From a virus, in IMG/VR virus record IMGVR_UViG_3300021964_000115, positions 1-48,856 of that record: 48,856 nt of DNA, one strand, 5' to 3'. Below are positions 18,385 to 27,697 of this stretch, one piece after another. The position numbers were made by a program, and so were the translations under genes. Each line of letters begins with the position of its first letter. Within the stretch, counting starts at the first letter, position 1. The notes under the pieces were generated by a model. The model saw only the letters and a program-made list of their open reading frames with translations, had not been told where the DNA came from and searched no databases.

Positions 18385-19994
18385 TAGACGTATTCTACTC
18401 GTATAGTTAAATTATTTAGCTGAACGATCTCGTTGAACCCCACCTTAATAGGTTGTTCAACATTATCTACCTGAGCGTATCTAATATTTGTCTCATCAGA
18501 TAAGAGTACTCTGATAAGGTCTTGAGGAACAAAAGGCTCTGCGAAGTCAGTATTATCCATATTCATGTAGTTTAATATGGATGTCCTAGCAGATTGAATA
18601 AGCTGTGATTCACTCCTCTTAAACTTCTCATCAATATTAATTGTAACAACCAAATCTAAAGTTCTGATTAACCCGTCAACCACAACGATCTCATCAGTAA
18701 TCATCTTTTTAGATTCTAAAGATTCTAAAAGCTGTCTCTTGTATTCTTGAGTGGCTCTTCTAAGCTGAGTATCAGATGCTCTCTCTAAAACAAAAAGATC
18801 GATGATGTTAGCAGATGAGAAAGCCCTTCGAACGCTAGCCGTCGCTTTACCCGTAGAACCATAATTAGAAGCAAAAGTATTAGCGTGGGCCTTAAAGTCT
18901 TGAAGAGTTACCAACCTGTTCTGGGTTCTAAAGAATAAGGGAGCATACCTCTTAGCTTGGTTGACCGATTCAGCATTTCTACCTCCAGTAGCGACACTGG
19001 TGTTCTCTATTGTGCAAGTAATTCCAGTCTCAGTAGTAACCCCGTCTGTGGAGTTTATCCTACCTTGAGCGTTAATTACGCCCTCAGCGATATTGCCACG
19101 GGTGCCTCCACCAACTCGATAAGTTACAACATACCTGTCTCCAAGCGAAGGTGAGGCTCCTATTGTATCATCTCCAAATAATACTGAAGCTCTAAAGTTT
19201 TCATCAGTAGTTATTTGAAATACCTTATCACCCTGCCCTGATGCAAAGTATATATTCTCCTCTTCTTTATAGATGCCTTCAGTATTAGATTCTCCAGTAA
19301 TGTAGACCTGGGCACTCTTTTCTACGTAAGGGAATTCAGATAAGTTGATGCTCTTAACATCATTTGGTCCGGTAAACTCACCAGTCTCAACAACTAATGC
19401 ACCCTCAAGAAGGACAGCATTCGATACCGTAACTACAGAAGAATCAGGATTAACATCAAATTCTAAATCTTCACTTAAAGCATTCAGATCAACAGTGCCG
19501 TTAGAGTTAACCTTATACAAGGTGTAAGTTAATGTTCCTCCGTCCTCAGGCGAAGTTATGCTTATAGACCTGTTAGCAGCAGGTACAATCGCTTTATTGG
19601 GGTTAGGAACATCAGGACCCACAGTATAAGTTATTGAAGCATTAGCAGCGGCGGAAATAGGACCCTTCATTCGAACGCCGACGACTTCTAACAACCTCTT
19701 AATGCTATCTCGGCTCCTGGCCGTCCCAATGTAGTTCTCGTTAGCAAGATAATCAGATTTATTAGATTGAATGTGCCCAACGGCAGCCATCATCTCAAGG
19801 AGAAGAACACCAAAGTCGGAGCTTTCAAAGTTGTTGTAGTCTAGAGGGAAAGTAGATCTAACATACTTCAACAAGTTAGCTCTAAGAGTTTCAAAGTCGG
19901 AAGAGGCATAATCAATAAGCTTCTGCTTATTGTCTAACTTCGATGGAATCAACTTTAAAAAGTCTGAATTAACTGTCCCCGAAAAAGCTACCAT
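18384..19994 (-). CDS. 6: Baseplate wedge protein, gp6/baseplate J-like
   Basis: The protein has 536 residues. The N-terminus (FLKLIPSKLDNKQKLIDYA, then SSDFGVLLLEMMAAVGHIQS at about residues 58-77) and the following ANENYIGTARSRDSIKRLLE are diagnostic of T4 gp6-like / baseplate J proteins of marine T4-like phages. The protein forms the iris-like wedge dimer that surrounds the hub. It ends in a predicted small domain resembling the C-terminal part of J proteins (VVDGLIRTLDLVVTINID). T4 gp6 is 660 residues; this is moderately shorter. It lies between gp25-like and gp7/gpI-like genes with 1-nt overlaps, exactly the conserved wedge operon. Confidence 0.85.
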   Translation of the reverse strand: MVAFSGTVNSDFLKLIPSKLDNKQKLIDYASSDFETLRANLLKYVRSTFPLDYNNFESSDFGVLLLEMMAAVGHIQSNKSDYLANENYIGTARSRDSIKRLLEVVGVRMKGPISAAANASITYTVGPDVPNPNKAIVPAANRSISITSPEDGGTLTYTLYKVNSNGTVDLNALSEDLEFDVNPDSSVVTVSNAVLLEGALVVETGEFTGPNDVKSINLSEFPYVEKSAQVYITGESNTEGIYKEEENIYFASGQGDKVFQITTDENFRASVLFGDDTIGASPSLGDRYVVTYRVGGGTRGNIAEGVINAQGRINSTDGVTTETGITCTIENTSVATGGRNAESVNQAKRYAPLFFRTQNRLVTLQDFKAHANTFASNYGSTGKATASVRRAFSSANIIDLFVLERASDTQLRRATQEYKRQLLESLESKKMITDEIVVVDGLIRTLDLVVTINIDEKFKRSESQLIQSARTSILNYMNMDNTDFAEPFVPQDLIRVLLSDETNIRYAQVDNVEQPIKVGFNEIVQLNNLTIRVEYV

Positions 19995-20437
19995 TATATT
20001 CTAACCCCAATATTGAAAGCTGTCGCAAGTGTATCTCTAATAGAGCAAAATAAATTAACCTTCAACTGCCCAGATCTTGTTTCAAAAACTTGAAGCTTTC
20101 CTACTGAAACTGTGCTAAGGTATCTACGTATGGATGTCATGACCTCTTCTTTTATTGTAGAGAAAGTAACCTCATCCAACGGCTCCATGAGGAATTTTCT
20201 AAGATTACAACCGTAATCAGGTCTCATAAACCTTTCTCCTCTTTCTGTCCTAAGTAAAGAGGATAGGTTGGACTTAACAAGATCCAGATTAGTAGATTTA
20301 CTAAAGTAACCATTTTTAGGGTCACTAGGTATTGGGTATCGTAACCCTATTAAAACAGGATCCTTTAAAACGGTTGCATTTTGTATTATCGGAGGAGCGA
20401 CGGTTCCGTAACGTGTAACAGTGGTTGAAGTAGTCAT
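19994..20437 (-). CDS. 25: Baseplate wedge protein gp25
   Basis: The protein has 147 residues and ends in the gp25/W family core. The block LLRTERGERFMRPDYGCNLRKFLMEP (starting about residue 57) matches the conserved T-x-x-GER-x-x-x-P-x-x-G signature, followed by an amphipathic helix and two strands. In contractile injection systems gp25 holds the wedge to the sheath and is the most conserved baseplate subunit. Length is normal (T4 132 residues). It overlaps the gp6-like gene by 1 nt. There is no clear ribosome site before the ATG, so it may depend on translation of the preceding gene, which ends 1 nt upstream. Confidence 0.9.
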   Translation of the reverse strand: MTTSTTVTRYGTVAPPIIQNATVLKDPVLIGLRYPIPSDPKNGYFSKSTNLDLVKSNLSSLLRTERGERFMRPDYGCNLRKFLMEPLDEVTFSTIKEEVMTSIRRYLSTVSVGKLQVFETRSGQLKVNLFCSIRDTLATAFNIGVRI

Positions 20438-20438
20438 T

Positions 20439-23072
20439 TTAATCTAAATCAATATTCTTAAAGAATTTCTGGGTGGCGTTATAGTTATTTAGTACCTCAC
20501 CATCGTTCAAGGCTCTAGTATAGAATCTACAACAGCCTAAGTAACCTCTTAGGCCACTTATCTTACCTCCATACTCACCGCCTAAGAAGTTACCTTCAGG
20601 GTTGCCATCAGTGTAGCCTCCACCAAGAATCCAAGGTGTAAAGTAAGTATCTAAACCAGGACCAGCTTTAGCATCAGCAACTGAACTTGCGTTCACACTA
20701 GACGCATCATATTTAAAAGAGTTATTCTGGAATACAGAAGGCGTTTTAAATACCTCACCCGCACGGCCAGTTCCGAAGACCGACCTGTAGCTGGAGGTTG
20801 CAAAGTTAGTCCCATCAAGGTAAACCTTAACATAATCTTCAACGGGGTTTACAACTAATGAAAGCTGGCAGAATTCATTCTCACAACTAGAAAGAGCACG
20901 ACCCTCAATAAGATCATTTACAGGCACCTTCATACCTCTCCAAGTGTCTCGATTACAGTTAACAGTTCTATCCGCAAGGAACCCAACTGTGGAAGAATCG
21001 TAAGATTGAGTTGGTAATAAAACTAATTGAAGATTAGAGGTAGGATTGTCGCTACTAGAGTTACTAGGAAGTTCACCTTCAGTAAATCTCCTGTCACGAG
21101 TAAATCCATAAATCAAACCTCTAGTAATTCCCGTACCACTGTCTTGTCTAAGGTTGTCTATGTTTGGCTGAGGAGTCTTGGAATCACTTATACCCGTGTT
21201 TTCATTAGCCAAAATAACCCTATACAACGCTGACGTATTGGCGTCACCAACGGTGTATCCATTAGTAACATCATTAAGGTCAGGCATATGAATCCAAGTT
21301 TCAAACGAAGCACCTTCAGGTTTGTAGAAAAGATCCTGAAGCTCACTGACCTCAGGTAATTTAATGTAACTACCTATTGAAGATACGACATCATTATCGT
21401 CTGTGCTTAAGTTACAAATACCATCGAGTTTAGCAATACCTAACCCCTTATCAAATATAGAAGATGCCGTACCTACAATTTGCCCATTGTGAGAATTTCC
21501 GAGCCTGCTACTATTGTGAAGTCCGAAATCAACCCCAGAGGTTACACTAGTCTGAGCTTTAAGATAATTGTATAACGCTGCAAGGCCGTTTTCATTGATC
21601 CGAGTATTGATTTGAAGACTAGGTGCCGATGAAGCAGGCGCGTCATCAATGATCTCACCTCTTGCAATGTTAGCAAGGAGGATATGATCTAAGAATACAG
21701 AATCGTTAGACTCAATCTTCTCAGTAAACTTAACATCAAGAGGTAGAACAACACCAGTTACATCTGCCTGATCTAGAACGATGCTTCTTTGATTCTCGAT
21801 GTCTAATAAGAAATTAGAACCTGCAAGGTATGAGAAATCATTAACCGGAACATTACCCGGTGTGTATAATGCTCCTTTCCCTAAGAATACCGGAACTTTG
21901 ACTGCTAGCTCTATTTGCTTCTTTCTCTTGTTTATCTTTTCTTGGAAGTGAGATGTCTCAGAAAACATCACTTGCCGCATGTTATCGATAACAGCAACCG
22001 AAGACCCAGCATCAATCAACTCTTGAAGCTCAGAAGAAACATCGAAAACTTTCCTATCCTTCTGGCCTTCCAGAGACAGCAGCAACTCGTCCTGATCATA
22101 GAATCGAGTCATAGATCTAGAGTTGTCTAGAATATCAGGGTCTAAAATATTATTAAAGTAATACTGTAGATCCTTTGAAGTTGTAGGGATACCTCTACCA
22201 CCAAGGCTAGGGTCAAACTCTAATTTCCAAAGGTCGCCATTAGGGAATCCACCCTCTGTCACCGCTAAGGCTTCTTCTCTTTCCGAAAGTTCGATAAGTG
22301 CTGGTTCTATCCCGTTAGCTTGAGAGTCGTAGTAAAGACCATCGATAGAAAGTACAAACTTACCAGTTCTAGATCTTGGAGGTCCTGCCTCTAACCTGAA
22401 GACAGACTCAGTTTGTTCAAATAATTCCCCTGGCTCAAGGAGAGGATTAACAGTTCGTTGATAAAGTGTATCATCAATATTAGCTAACTGAGCGTTAGCT
22501 AAATTTACAAAGTTGCTTGCAGCCTCAGCCGTCGCCAGCGTTGAATTAAACTGATTTCCTATAAGATCATCATAACCAGCAGGGTCTAAGGCTGCTAACT
22601 CTTCTCTCCTAGCAGACGCCGAACCATTTTGGTAGTCTAGGAAAGTTTTGTATTTCTCCATACAATCCTTTGCAGCAGCGAATCTATTACCTAAATCATC
22701 TGCTGCTTGAGCAGCCCCCGCAGCAAACCCTATAAAGGTTCCGAGTGCTTCTGTTACCCCATTAATAATGTCTAACCCAAACATAGAGGTCTCAGAGAAA
22801 AATCCAAAGAAACCATCTCTGTCTGGGAATAAGGATATGCCAAGAAGATCTCTGATCTCCGAGTTAACCTTCTTAATCGCAGCATCGGCCAACATCGTTC
22901 CATTCTGAATTGTTTGGCGCATTGCTAATAGGATCGGAGAAGGTATCAACCCTAAGACATCAGATGCCAAACCTAACATGCAGCTAGGAACTCCAAACGC
23001 GGAGCCTAGCGATTGCGTGACACTCGCTCCCTGGCCCGCCTGTTGTAAAAATGTTCTTGCGTCAAAAGTCAT
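20439..23072 (-). CDS. Baseplate-region protein with C-terminal LamG/concanavalin-like domain
   Basis: The protein has 877 residues. The N-terminal roughly 150 residues are helical and Ala/Gly-rich (TEALGTFIGFAAGAAQAADD) and could contact the hub or a membrane. The C-terminal third (from about residue 570) has the features of a LamG/concanavalin jelly roll: GASFETWIHMPDL, an internal KVYLDGTNFA strand, then SGLRGYLGCCRFYTRALNDG and YNATQKFF at the end. The last block is the classic (G)x(I/L)xxxxxYxRALxxxE(V/I) signature. Such domains bind glycans. It lies between the spike gp5 and gp25 with coupled starts, a place with no equivalent in T4. A baseplate adhesin or reinforcing subunit is likely; its binding target is unknown. 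Confidence 0.7.
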   Translation of the reverse strand: MTFDARTFLQQAGQGASVTQSLGSAFGVPSCMLGLASDVLGLIPSPILLAMRQTIQNGTMLADAAIKKVNSEIRDLLGISLFPDRDGFFGFFSETSMFGLDIINGVTEALGTFIGFAAGAAQAADDLGNRFAAAKDCMEKYKTFLDYQNGSASARREELAALDPAGYDDLIGNQFNSTLATAEAASNFVNLANAQLANIDDTLYQRTVNPLLEPGELFEQTESVFRLEAGPPRSRTGKFVLSIDGLYYDSQANGIEPALIELSEREEALAVTEGGFPNGDLWKLEFDPSLGGRGIPTTSKDLQYYFNNILDPDILDNSRSMTRFYDQDELLLSLEGQKDRKVFDVSSELQELIDAGSSVAVIDNMRQVMFSETSHFQEKINKRKKQIELAVKVPVFLGKGALYTPGNVPVNDFSYLAGSNFLLDIENQRSIVLDQADVTGVVLPLDVKFTEKIESNDSVFLDHILLANIARGEIIDDAPASSAPSLQINTRINENGLAALYNYLKAQTSVTSGVDFGLHNSSRLGNSHNGQIVGTASSIFDKGLGIAKLDGICNLSTDDNDVVSSIGSYIKLPEVSELQDLFYKPEGASFETWIHMPDLNDVTNGYTVGDANTSALYRVILANENTGISDSKTPQPNIDNLRQDSGTGITRGLIYGFTRDRRFTEGELPSNSSSDNPTSNLQLVLLPTQSYDSSTVGFLADRTVNCNRDTWRGMKVPVNDLIEGRALSSCENEFCQLSLVVNPVEDYVKVYLDGTNFATSSYRSVFGTGRAGEVFKTPSVFQNNSFKYDASSVNASSVADAKAGPGLDTYFTPWILGGGYTDGNPEGNFLGGEYGGKISGLRGYLGCCRFYTRALNDGEVLNNYNATQKFFKNIDLD

Positions 23073-24160
23073 TAGATAGATCCTATGGGGTCATCATAGT
23101 CATTTCGAACAATAGAGGGATCTGTTCTTGATACAGGATTTAATTGTCCTATCTCAGGATTAACAGCAGTCCCTCCAGGCCCCGTGTTGTATATCATTTG
23201 ATTATCATTGTGAAGAATAGACTGACCTCTCAAATCTAAGATAGAGCCGCCCACCTGAGCCGTGCCGTTAGCGACAATATTTAAATTATTTGTAGCGGTC
23301 ATATTTATATTGTTAGCTTGTATGTTCAAATCTTCCGATGTCACAATAGTAACTTTACCCTCACCGTTGACTTGGATTGTAGCCCCTTGAGTAATTATAT
23401 TTACATGACTATCAGAACCAAGGGCAGCTAAATCAATATTTCTTTCCCTGCTTTTAAGTCTGATGTTACCATACTTAGTACCATCTATAGCGTAGGCACC
23501 TGTAGAATTGTTTTCTATTAGATAATCTCCTCCGTCTTTAATCTTCCAAAGAATATCAGAGTTAGTGCATTTATACTGCTGTTGATTTATAGTCTCAACA
23601 GAGAGAGATCTCGGAGCATGGTAGTCAGTGCCCTTGGAATTATTCAGAACTATATGATCACCTTGATTGTTTGCTATCTGAATACCTCTATACCCAACAG
23701 TTACTTCGTCACCACTCTCCGACTTCAAAGTAACGTTATTACTTATTTTACTAGTTGAATACTCTCGGTGTATAATTAAACCGGCTCCAGCGCCGTTTGT
23801 GAATGTTTGAGTTACAGGAGCATAGGTGTCATCAGAATACACTTTCGCCTTAGAGTCACCTGTCCTAATCGGTTCGAAGTTTTCGTTACTTCTGTTGCCA
23901 GTCTCTTTTGGCTGATTTATAATAGAATTTAAATAGTATATTGATTCTTCTCCGCACTTTGGGAACTCGTTGTAGGCACACATCACTTGTGTTCCTACTT
24001 CTGGGAGAGCGATCATGCCTCCTGCGTTAGCCCTGTAGAAGGGGGATGTGTATGTTACTCTCACAGGTTCATTATTGGCGTGATCAGGGAAAGCTACCTT
24101 GAGAGTCCCAAGCTTATCAACGTCCGTATTACTTTTAACTATCCCTACTAGTATTTTCAT
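23072..24160 (-). CDS. 5: Tail spike/puncturing protein, gp5/VgrG-like without lysozyme domain
   Basis: The protein has 362 residues. The N-terminal roughly 95 residues form the OB-fold of gp5/VgrG proteins (LVGIVKSNTDVDKLGTLKVAF, then GGMIALPEVGTQVMCAYNE). The rest has short strand repeats (VTIVTSEDLNIQANNINMTA, NLNIVANG) typical of the gp5 C-terminal triple beta-helix needle. T4 gp5 has a lysozyme domain between the two parts; no such domain, cleavage site or Glu-based active site is visible here, and the total length leaves no room for it. It overlaps the giant hub gene by 4 nt, as expected for hub and spike made together. Cell-wall digestion must be done by another protein or is not needed. 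Confidence 0.85.
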   Translation of the reverse strand: MKILVGIVKSNTDVDKLGTLKVAFPDHANNEPVRVTYTSPFYRANAGGMIALPEVGTQVMCAYNEFPKCGEESIYYLNSIINQPKETGNRSNENFEPIRTGDSKAKVYSDDTYAPVTQTFTNGAGAGLIIHREYSTSKISNNVTLKSESGDEVTVGYRGIQIANNQGDHIVLNNSKGTDYHAPRSLSVETINQQQYKCTNSDILWKIKDGGDYLIENNSTGAYAIDGTKYGNIRLKSRERNIDLAALGSDSHVNIITQGATIQVNGEGKVTIVTSEDLNIQANNINMTATNNLNIVANGTAQVGGSILDLRGQSILHNDNQMIYNTGPGGTAVNPEIGQLNPVSRTDPSIVRNDYDDPIGSI

Positions 24161-27100
24161 TTACCAAACTTCCTTTCGTATTCTCTAATGTCTTCATATA
24201 TTTCTTTTCTATTCTGTCCGGCAAGACCAGTATCAGCTAATAAAAGTCTAATTCCAAAAAGCAAATCTGCGAGGTCAACACCCTCTAAACCTTCCCAAGC
24301 TTTTTTATACCTCTCTGTGCCAAAGACTGGCTCATCTAAACCAAATTGTTTTTCGTAAATACCTTTAAAGGCTCTAGATGCTGAGGTAATTCTACCTTCA
24401 GGTATTATTGGCTCATTACTGGATTCTACGGCTTCCTCAATTTTTGCAGGAGATTGATTTAATTTTTCCTGTGCGCTATCTAATTGTTTTTTGTAAAACT
24501 CTCCAAGAGTAGGATCAAGTTGTGACATTTCCCCAGGAACTCCCTTCTGAATTAGTGTAAACTCTGAATAAGCTGAATCTTGGCCTAAATGGTGTTTGTA
24601 CCCTATTATACTATATTCATTGCTAAATATAGATAAAGGTTTTTTATCTCTTTTGTGAATATCTGAACCTAATACTTGATTTGGATTACCATATAAGAAA
24701 CAAGATTCATTTATAAAGATATCTGAATTAAAGAAAGGTAAAGTTCTAATATTTACATTAAATATAGACTGATTTATTTTCTGCATCAGGTTACTTTCTG
24801 CATTCATTATCTTCCCTTGCTCAACTTTCCTAGTAACACTGATCGCTTCGCTGCCCAACACCTTGAATATTAAAAGCTCATAAAAAGTGCTTAATTTCAT
24901 TTCTTGCCTTTCAGCTTCTCTAATTAACTCCATTGCGTAGGTGTCGTCCTCCCTAATTAATTTATCTGCGGTAGCTATGATACTTCTCTTATCTCCTGCC
25001 TCTTCCTCTCTTAGCTGTTGGGCTAACGTATCTATAAAATCACTTTTTATAGAGTTATCTCTTAGTATTTGAGTTACATTCTGAGGACCATACTCATCTA
25101 TTAATCTATATGCGGATTCATTAACTACATTTAGTAGTACGCCAACGTAAGGTTTACTATCAAAGTTAACCTCTAAAACATTTGAGTTTCTAGTATTATG
25201 ACTAAATATGATCTTGTCAGAAATATTACTAACCCTTTTTCGTTCAGCTATCTTTCTAACTTCAGGTTGCTCTCCGTATGAAGATACTCTTGATTTACGG
25301 TTCTCCTTAAGATAGTCATTAAGGACTCTGGTATAAGCTCTCCAAGAATCAATGAAGCTGTCGTTGTCAATTGGCAGTGGATCATTACACCAGCCACGAC
25401 GTTCACGGCTACCCAGATCTGCTACTTCAGCATTATAAGGATCTATCTTCCCTATCAGTGAATCATCTAACGCTGGCTTTGACCTGTATATTAGTTTAGT
25501 AATTAAATTTTTTCTTCCAAAAATAACAACTGGCCTAGAGCCATCACTTATGAGTCCGGCAGAATAAAGCATATTTACAATCTTCATATTACTTTCTTCA
25601 TAAAGTGTGAAGTCTGCGTATTTATCTGAAAATAAGTTAACTCTTTTAATAAATTTGGAAAGAGGTCTTAGGAGAACTGGTGTCTCCTCGTCGTCTTTCT
25701 TAAGTTCATCACCCATCGAAAGAATCATTTCCCCTAACTCTAGCTCTTCTAAATTTGCATTCCAATCAATATTCATAGGAGTTGGCTTGCCTGTGGGAGA
25801 TCCATAAACGTTTAAGTCGTCATATAATTGAGAACGCATGGGGCCTTCAATAGCCTCCCTAAGAGGTGTCCCAGGATCTCCAAGAGCAAGGTTCAGCTTA
25901 TCAAGACCCATATCTAATAACTTTTGTAAACCTCCGGGCATAGCCATTGCATCCGCAAGCAATGGTGAAAAGTAATTTACTGCACTAAAAGTTAGACCAT
26001 CCCTATCAAGTACAGGTTGAAGCTCTTCAAGCAAGGTGCCTTCGCTACGTCTCGCCTTAAGCTCTTCTATCGTTAATTCTGATAAACGGCGCCTCTGCAA
26101 TTTTTCTCGTATTGTTTCAGCATCATCGAAGAAACCGGCTCTGGGTCTCTCATCAGGTTGGCCCGCAATTAATAACGCTCTTTGCAACTCGTCTAACTGT
26201 CTGTTCCTGTCTTGTAATTGATCTTCTAAAGAAAAACTTCGTGATGCCGCTCGGTCCTCATTTGGATCAAACAACTGCTGATTAAGCATACGAGCCCTGT
26301 ATGCTCTACCCGCTCTTGTAAGAGATTCCGAAATAATTTGAGATCCTTTTTCTTTTAGAAATTTCGCTAGTTTTGGTATATTTCTTCTCGTTGTTTTAAG
26401 ACTTTCCTTGATAAACTCTGGGGTATATGTCGCTGTAATTCCTAGTTTATTTAAATTTGAAGAAACACGAGCAGTTAGCTCTCTTCCTCTGAAGGACTTT
26501 CCACTTTTAGATATAACAACATCACTTTCAACTATAGATGGAGTGAAGGTCATTGTGTCTCTATTCTTTGAAAGAGGCTTTTCAATCTTATCTAAATCAT
26601 CATCAAATAATACAAGTATATTACCCCTAGGAACATTAGAATATACTTTAATCAAATAAGACAATATTAATTTTCTAATAACATAGTTCCATTTTATATT
26701 CTTACCATCTTCTCGTGGCACTAGCGGTTTTACACCTTCATAGTCCCATACGTTATCTCCCTGCACCGTCCTGTTTTTAGTTAATTCAATTTTTATAGAA
26801 GCGACGCACTCATCTTTTATACCAAGAGTGCTTTCTCTAGTATTGAATACGCTATCTCCTACCTTTGTAGTAACATCATACAATGCCTTGTTAGTAAAAG
26901 ATTTTAAAGTATCAAGACTTGGTGTAAACAATAATTCCAAATCTCGAATACCGTCAGGAGTCAGTCTAAGGTTTGCGTCTGCTAGATTGATTGCGTAAGG
27001 CCCTGACCAGGATCGAATATCATCCCCCATCCCGTAAGTTACATAAAACACAGGGCGTTGACGAAACAAGAAGTCCAACTCCAGTTCAGGTCCTAATATT

Positions 27101-27405
27101 ACAGACTGCTCTTCCATTCTACGCAGAACAGCTTCAGTCCAACCGTTAGGAGCTATCTGGAAAAATTCAAGTATTCTATTGGTTTCAATAAAACGAGCAC
27201 TGACATAGCTTTTGCCATCAGCTTGAAAAACAGAATCCATGCTTATGAACTCATTGTTTATACCAGGAGCTACTATAAATGTATTAGGATCTTCAGACGA
27301 TCTAAAGTCTGAAAACCTCGACTTGGTTTTTATTTTACTAAAGAAAATATCATCGATGACGTTAGGATCTCTAGTTATAATGATATTATAAGGCTTACCA
27401 GTCAT
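24157..27405 (-). CDS. 27: Giant baseplate hub protein, gp27-like
   Basis: The protein has 1082 residues, nearly three times T4 gp27 (about 391). The N-terminus contains a hub-type block (RPVFYVTYGMGDDIRSWSG, about residues 116-134, then LTPDGIRDLELLFTP). The C-terminal part has NVNIRTLPFFNSDIF and IIGYKHHLGQDSAYSEFTL, recalling the second gp27/gpD barrel. The large middle is helical and charged, including a coiled-coil-like stretch near residues 385-460 (LEDQLQDRNRQLDELQRAL). The extra mass suggests a hub with an additional collar or anchor for peripheral proteins. It sits between the gp53-like LysM gene and the spike, as in other contractile phages. Assignment is strong for role, weak for the middle domain. 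Confidence 0.75.
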   Translation of the reverse strand: MTGKPYNIIITRDPNVIDDIFFSKIKTKSRFSDFRSSEDPNTFIVAPGINNEFISMDSVFQADGKSYVSARFIETNRILEFFQIAPNGWTEAVLRRMEEQSVILGPELELDFLFRQRPVFYVTYGMGDDIRSWSGPYAINLADANLRLTPDGIRDLELLFTPSLDTLKSFTNKALYDVTTKVGDSVFNTRESTLGIKDECVASIKIELTKNRTVQGDNVWDYEGVKPLVPREDGKNIKWNYVIRKLILSYLIKVYSNVPRGNILVLFDDDLDKIEKPLSKNRDTMTFTPSIVESDVVISKSGKSFRGRELTARVSSNLNKLGITATYTPEFIKESLKTTRRNIPKLAKFLKEKGSQIISESLTRAGRAYRARMLNQQLFDPNEDRAASRSFSLEDQLQDRNRQLDELQRALLIAGQPDERPRAGFFDDAETIREKLQRRRLSELTIEELKARRSEGTLLEELQPVLDRDGLTFSAVNYFSPLLADAMAMPGGLQKLLDMGLDKLNLALGDPGTPLREAIEGPMRSQLYDDLNVYGSPTGKPTPMNIDWNANLEELELGEMILSMGDELKKDDEETPVLLRPLSKFIKRVNLFSDKYADFTLYEESNMKIVNMLYSAGLISDGSRPVVIFGRKNLITKLIYRSKPALDDSLIGKIDPYNAEVADLGSRERRGWCNDPLPIDNDSFIDSWRAYTRVLNDYLKENRKSRVSSYGEQPEVRKIAERKRVSNISDKIIFSHNTRNSNVLEVNFDSKPYVGVLLNVVNESAYRLIDEYGPQNVTQILRDNSIKSDFIDTLAQQLREEEAGDKRSIIATADKLIREDDTYAMELIREAERQEMKLSTFYELLIFKVLGSEAISVTRKVEQGKIMNAESNLMQKINQSIFNVNIRTLPFFNSDIFINESCFLYGNPNQVLGSDIHKRDKKPLSIFSNEYSIIGYKHHLGQDSAYSEFTLIQKGVPGEMSQLDPTLGEFYKKQLDSAQEKLNQSPAKIEEAVESSNEPIIPEGRITSASRAFKGIYEKQFGLDEPVFGTERYKKAWEGLEGVDLADLLFGIRLLLADTGLAGQNRKEIYEDIREYERKFGK

Positions 27406-27406
27406 T

Positions 27407-27697
27407 TTAAATATCTAATATTCTTATCCTATCTCCCACGTTTAACTGCTGAAAAGGATCTGATATGTTATTAGTCCAACAAATCAGCCAATCTAGATCA
27501 GGAGACTCGTAGAATAAATCAGCAATCTTATCAGCGCGGTGTTCAAATCCTGGGGGAATTCTGCCTACCTTGTAGGAGGCTGACGAGATAGTATTTAAGT
27601 TATCTCTAAACTGTAGGGAGTTAAGACTAGACGCCACCTCTTTACCCTTATGAATCACTCGTAGATGACCTAATTTTAAATGATTTTTATAGTTCAT
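27407..27697 (-). CDS. 53: LysM-like baseplate protein, gp53-like
   Basis: The protein has 96 residues. Residues about 41-94 show a LysM-like fold: YKVGRIPPGFEHRADKIAD, then LDWLICWTNNISDPFQQLNVG and a final RIRIL. The pattern of a helix, W-x-I/L-x-x-x-N-x-I-x-D/P and L-x-x-G-x-x-(I/L)-x-I is shared by T4 gp53 and the LysM tube-binding subunits of contractile systems. It links the wedge to the tube end. T4 gp53 is 196 residues, so this is a reduced form, close to the LysM core only. It overlaps the gp48-like gene by 4 nt (ATGA). Confidence 0.75.
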   Translation of the reverse strand: MNYKNHLKLGHLRVIHKGKEVASSLNSLQFRDNLNTISSASYKVGRIPPGFEHRADKIADLFYESPDLDWLICWTNNISDPFQQLNVGDRIRILDI

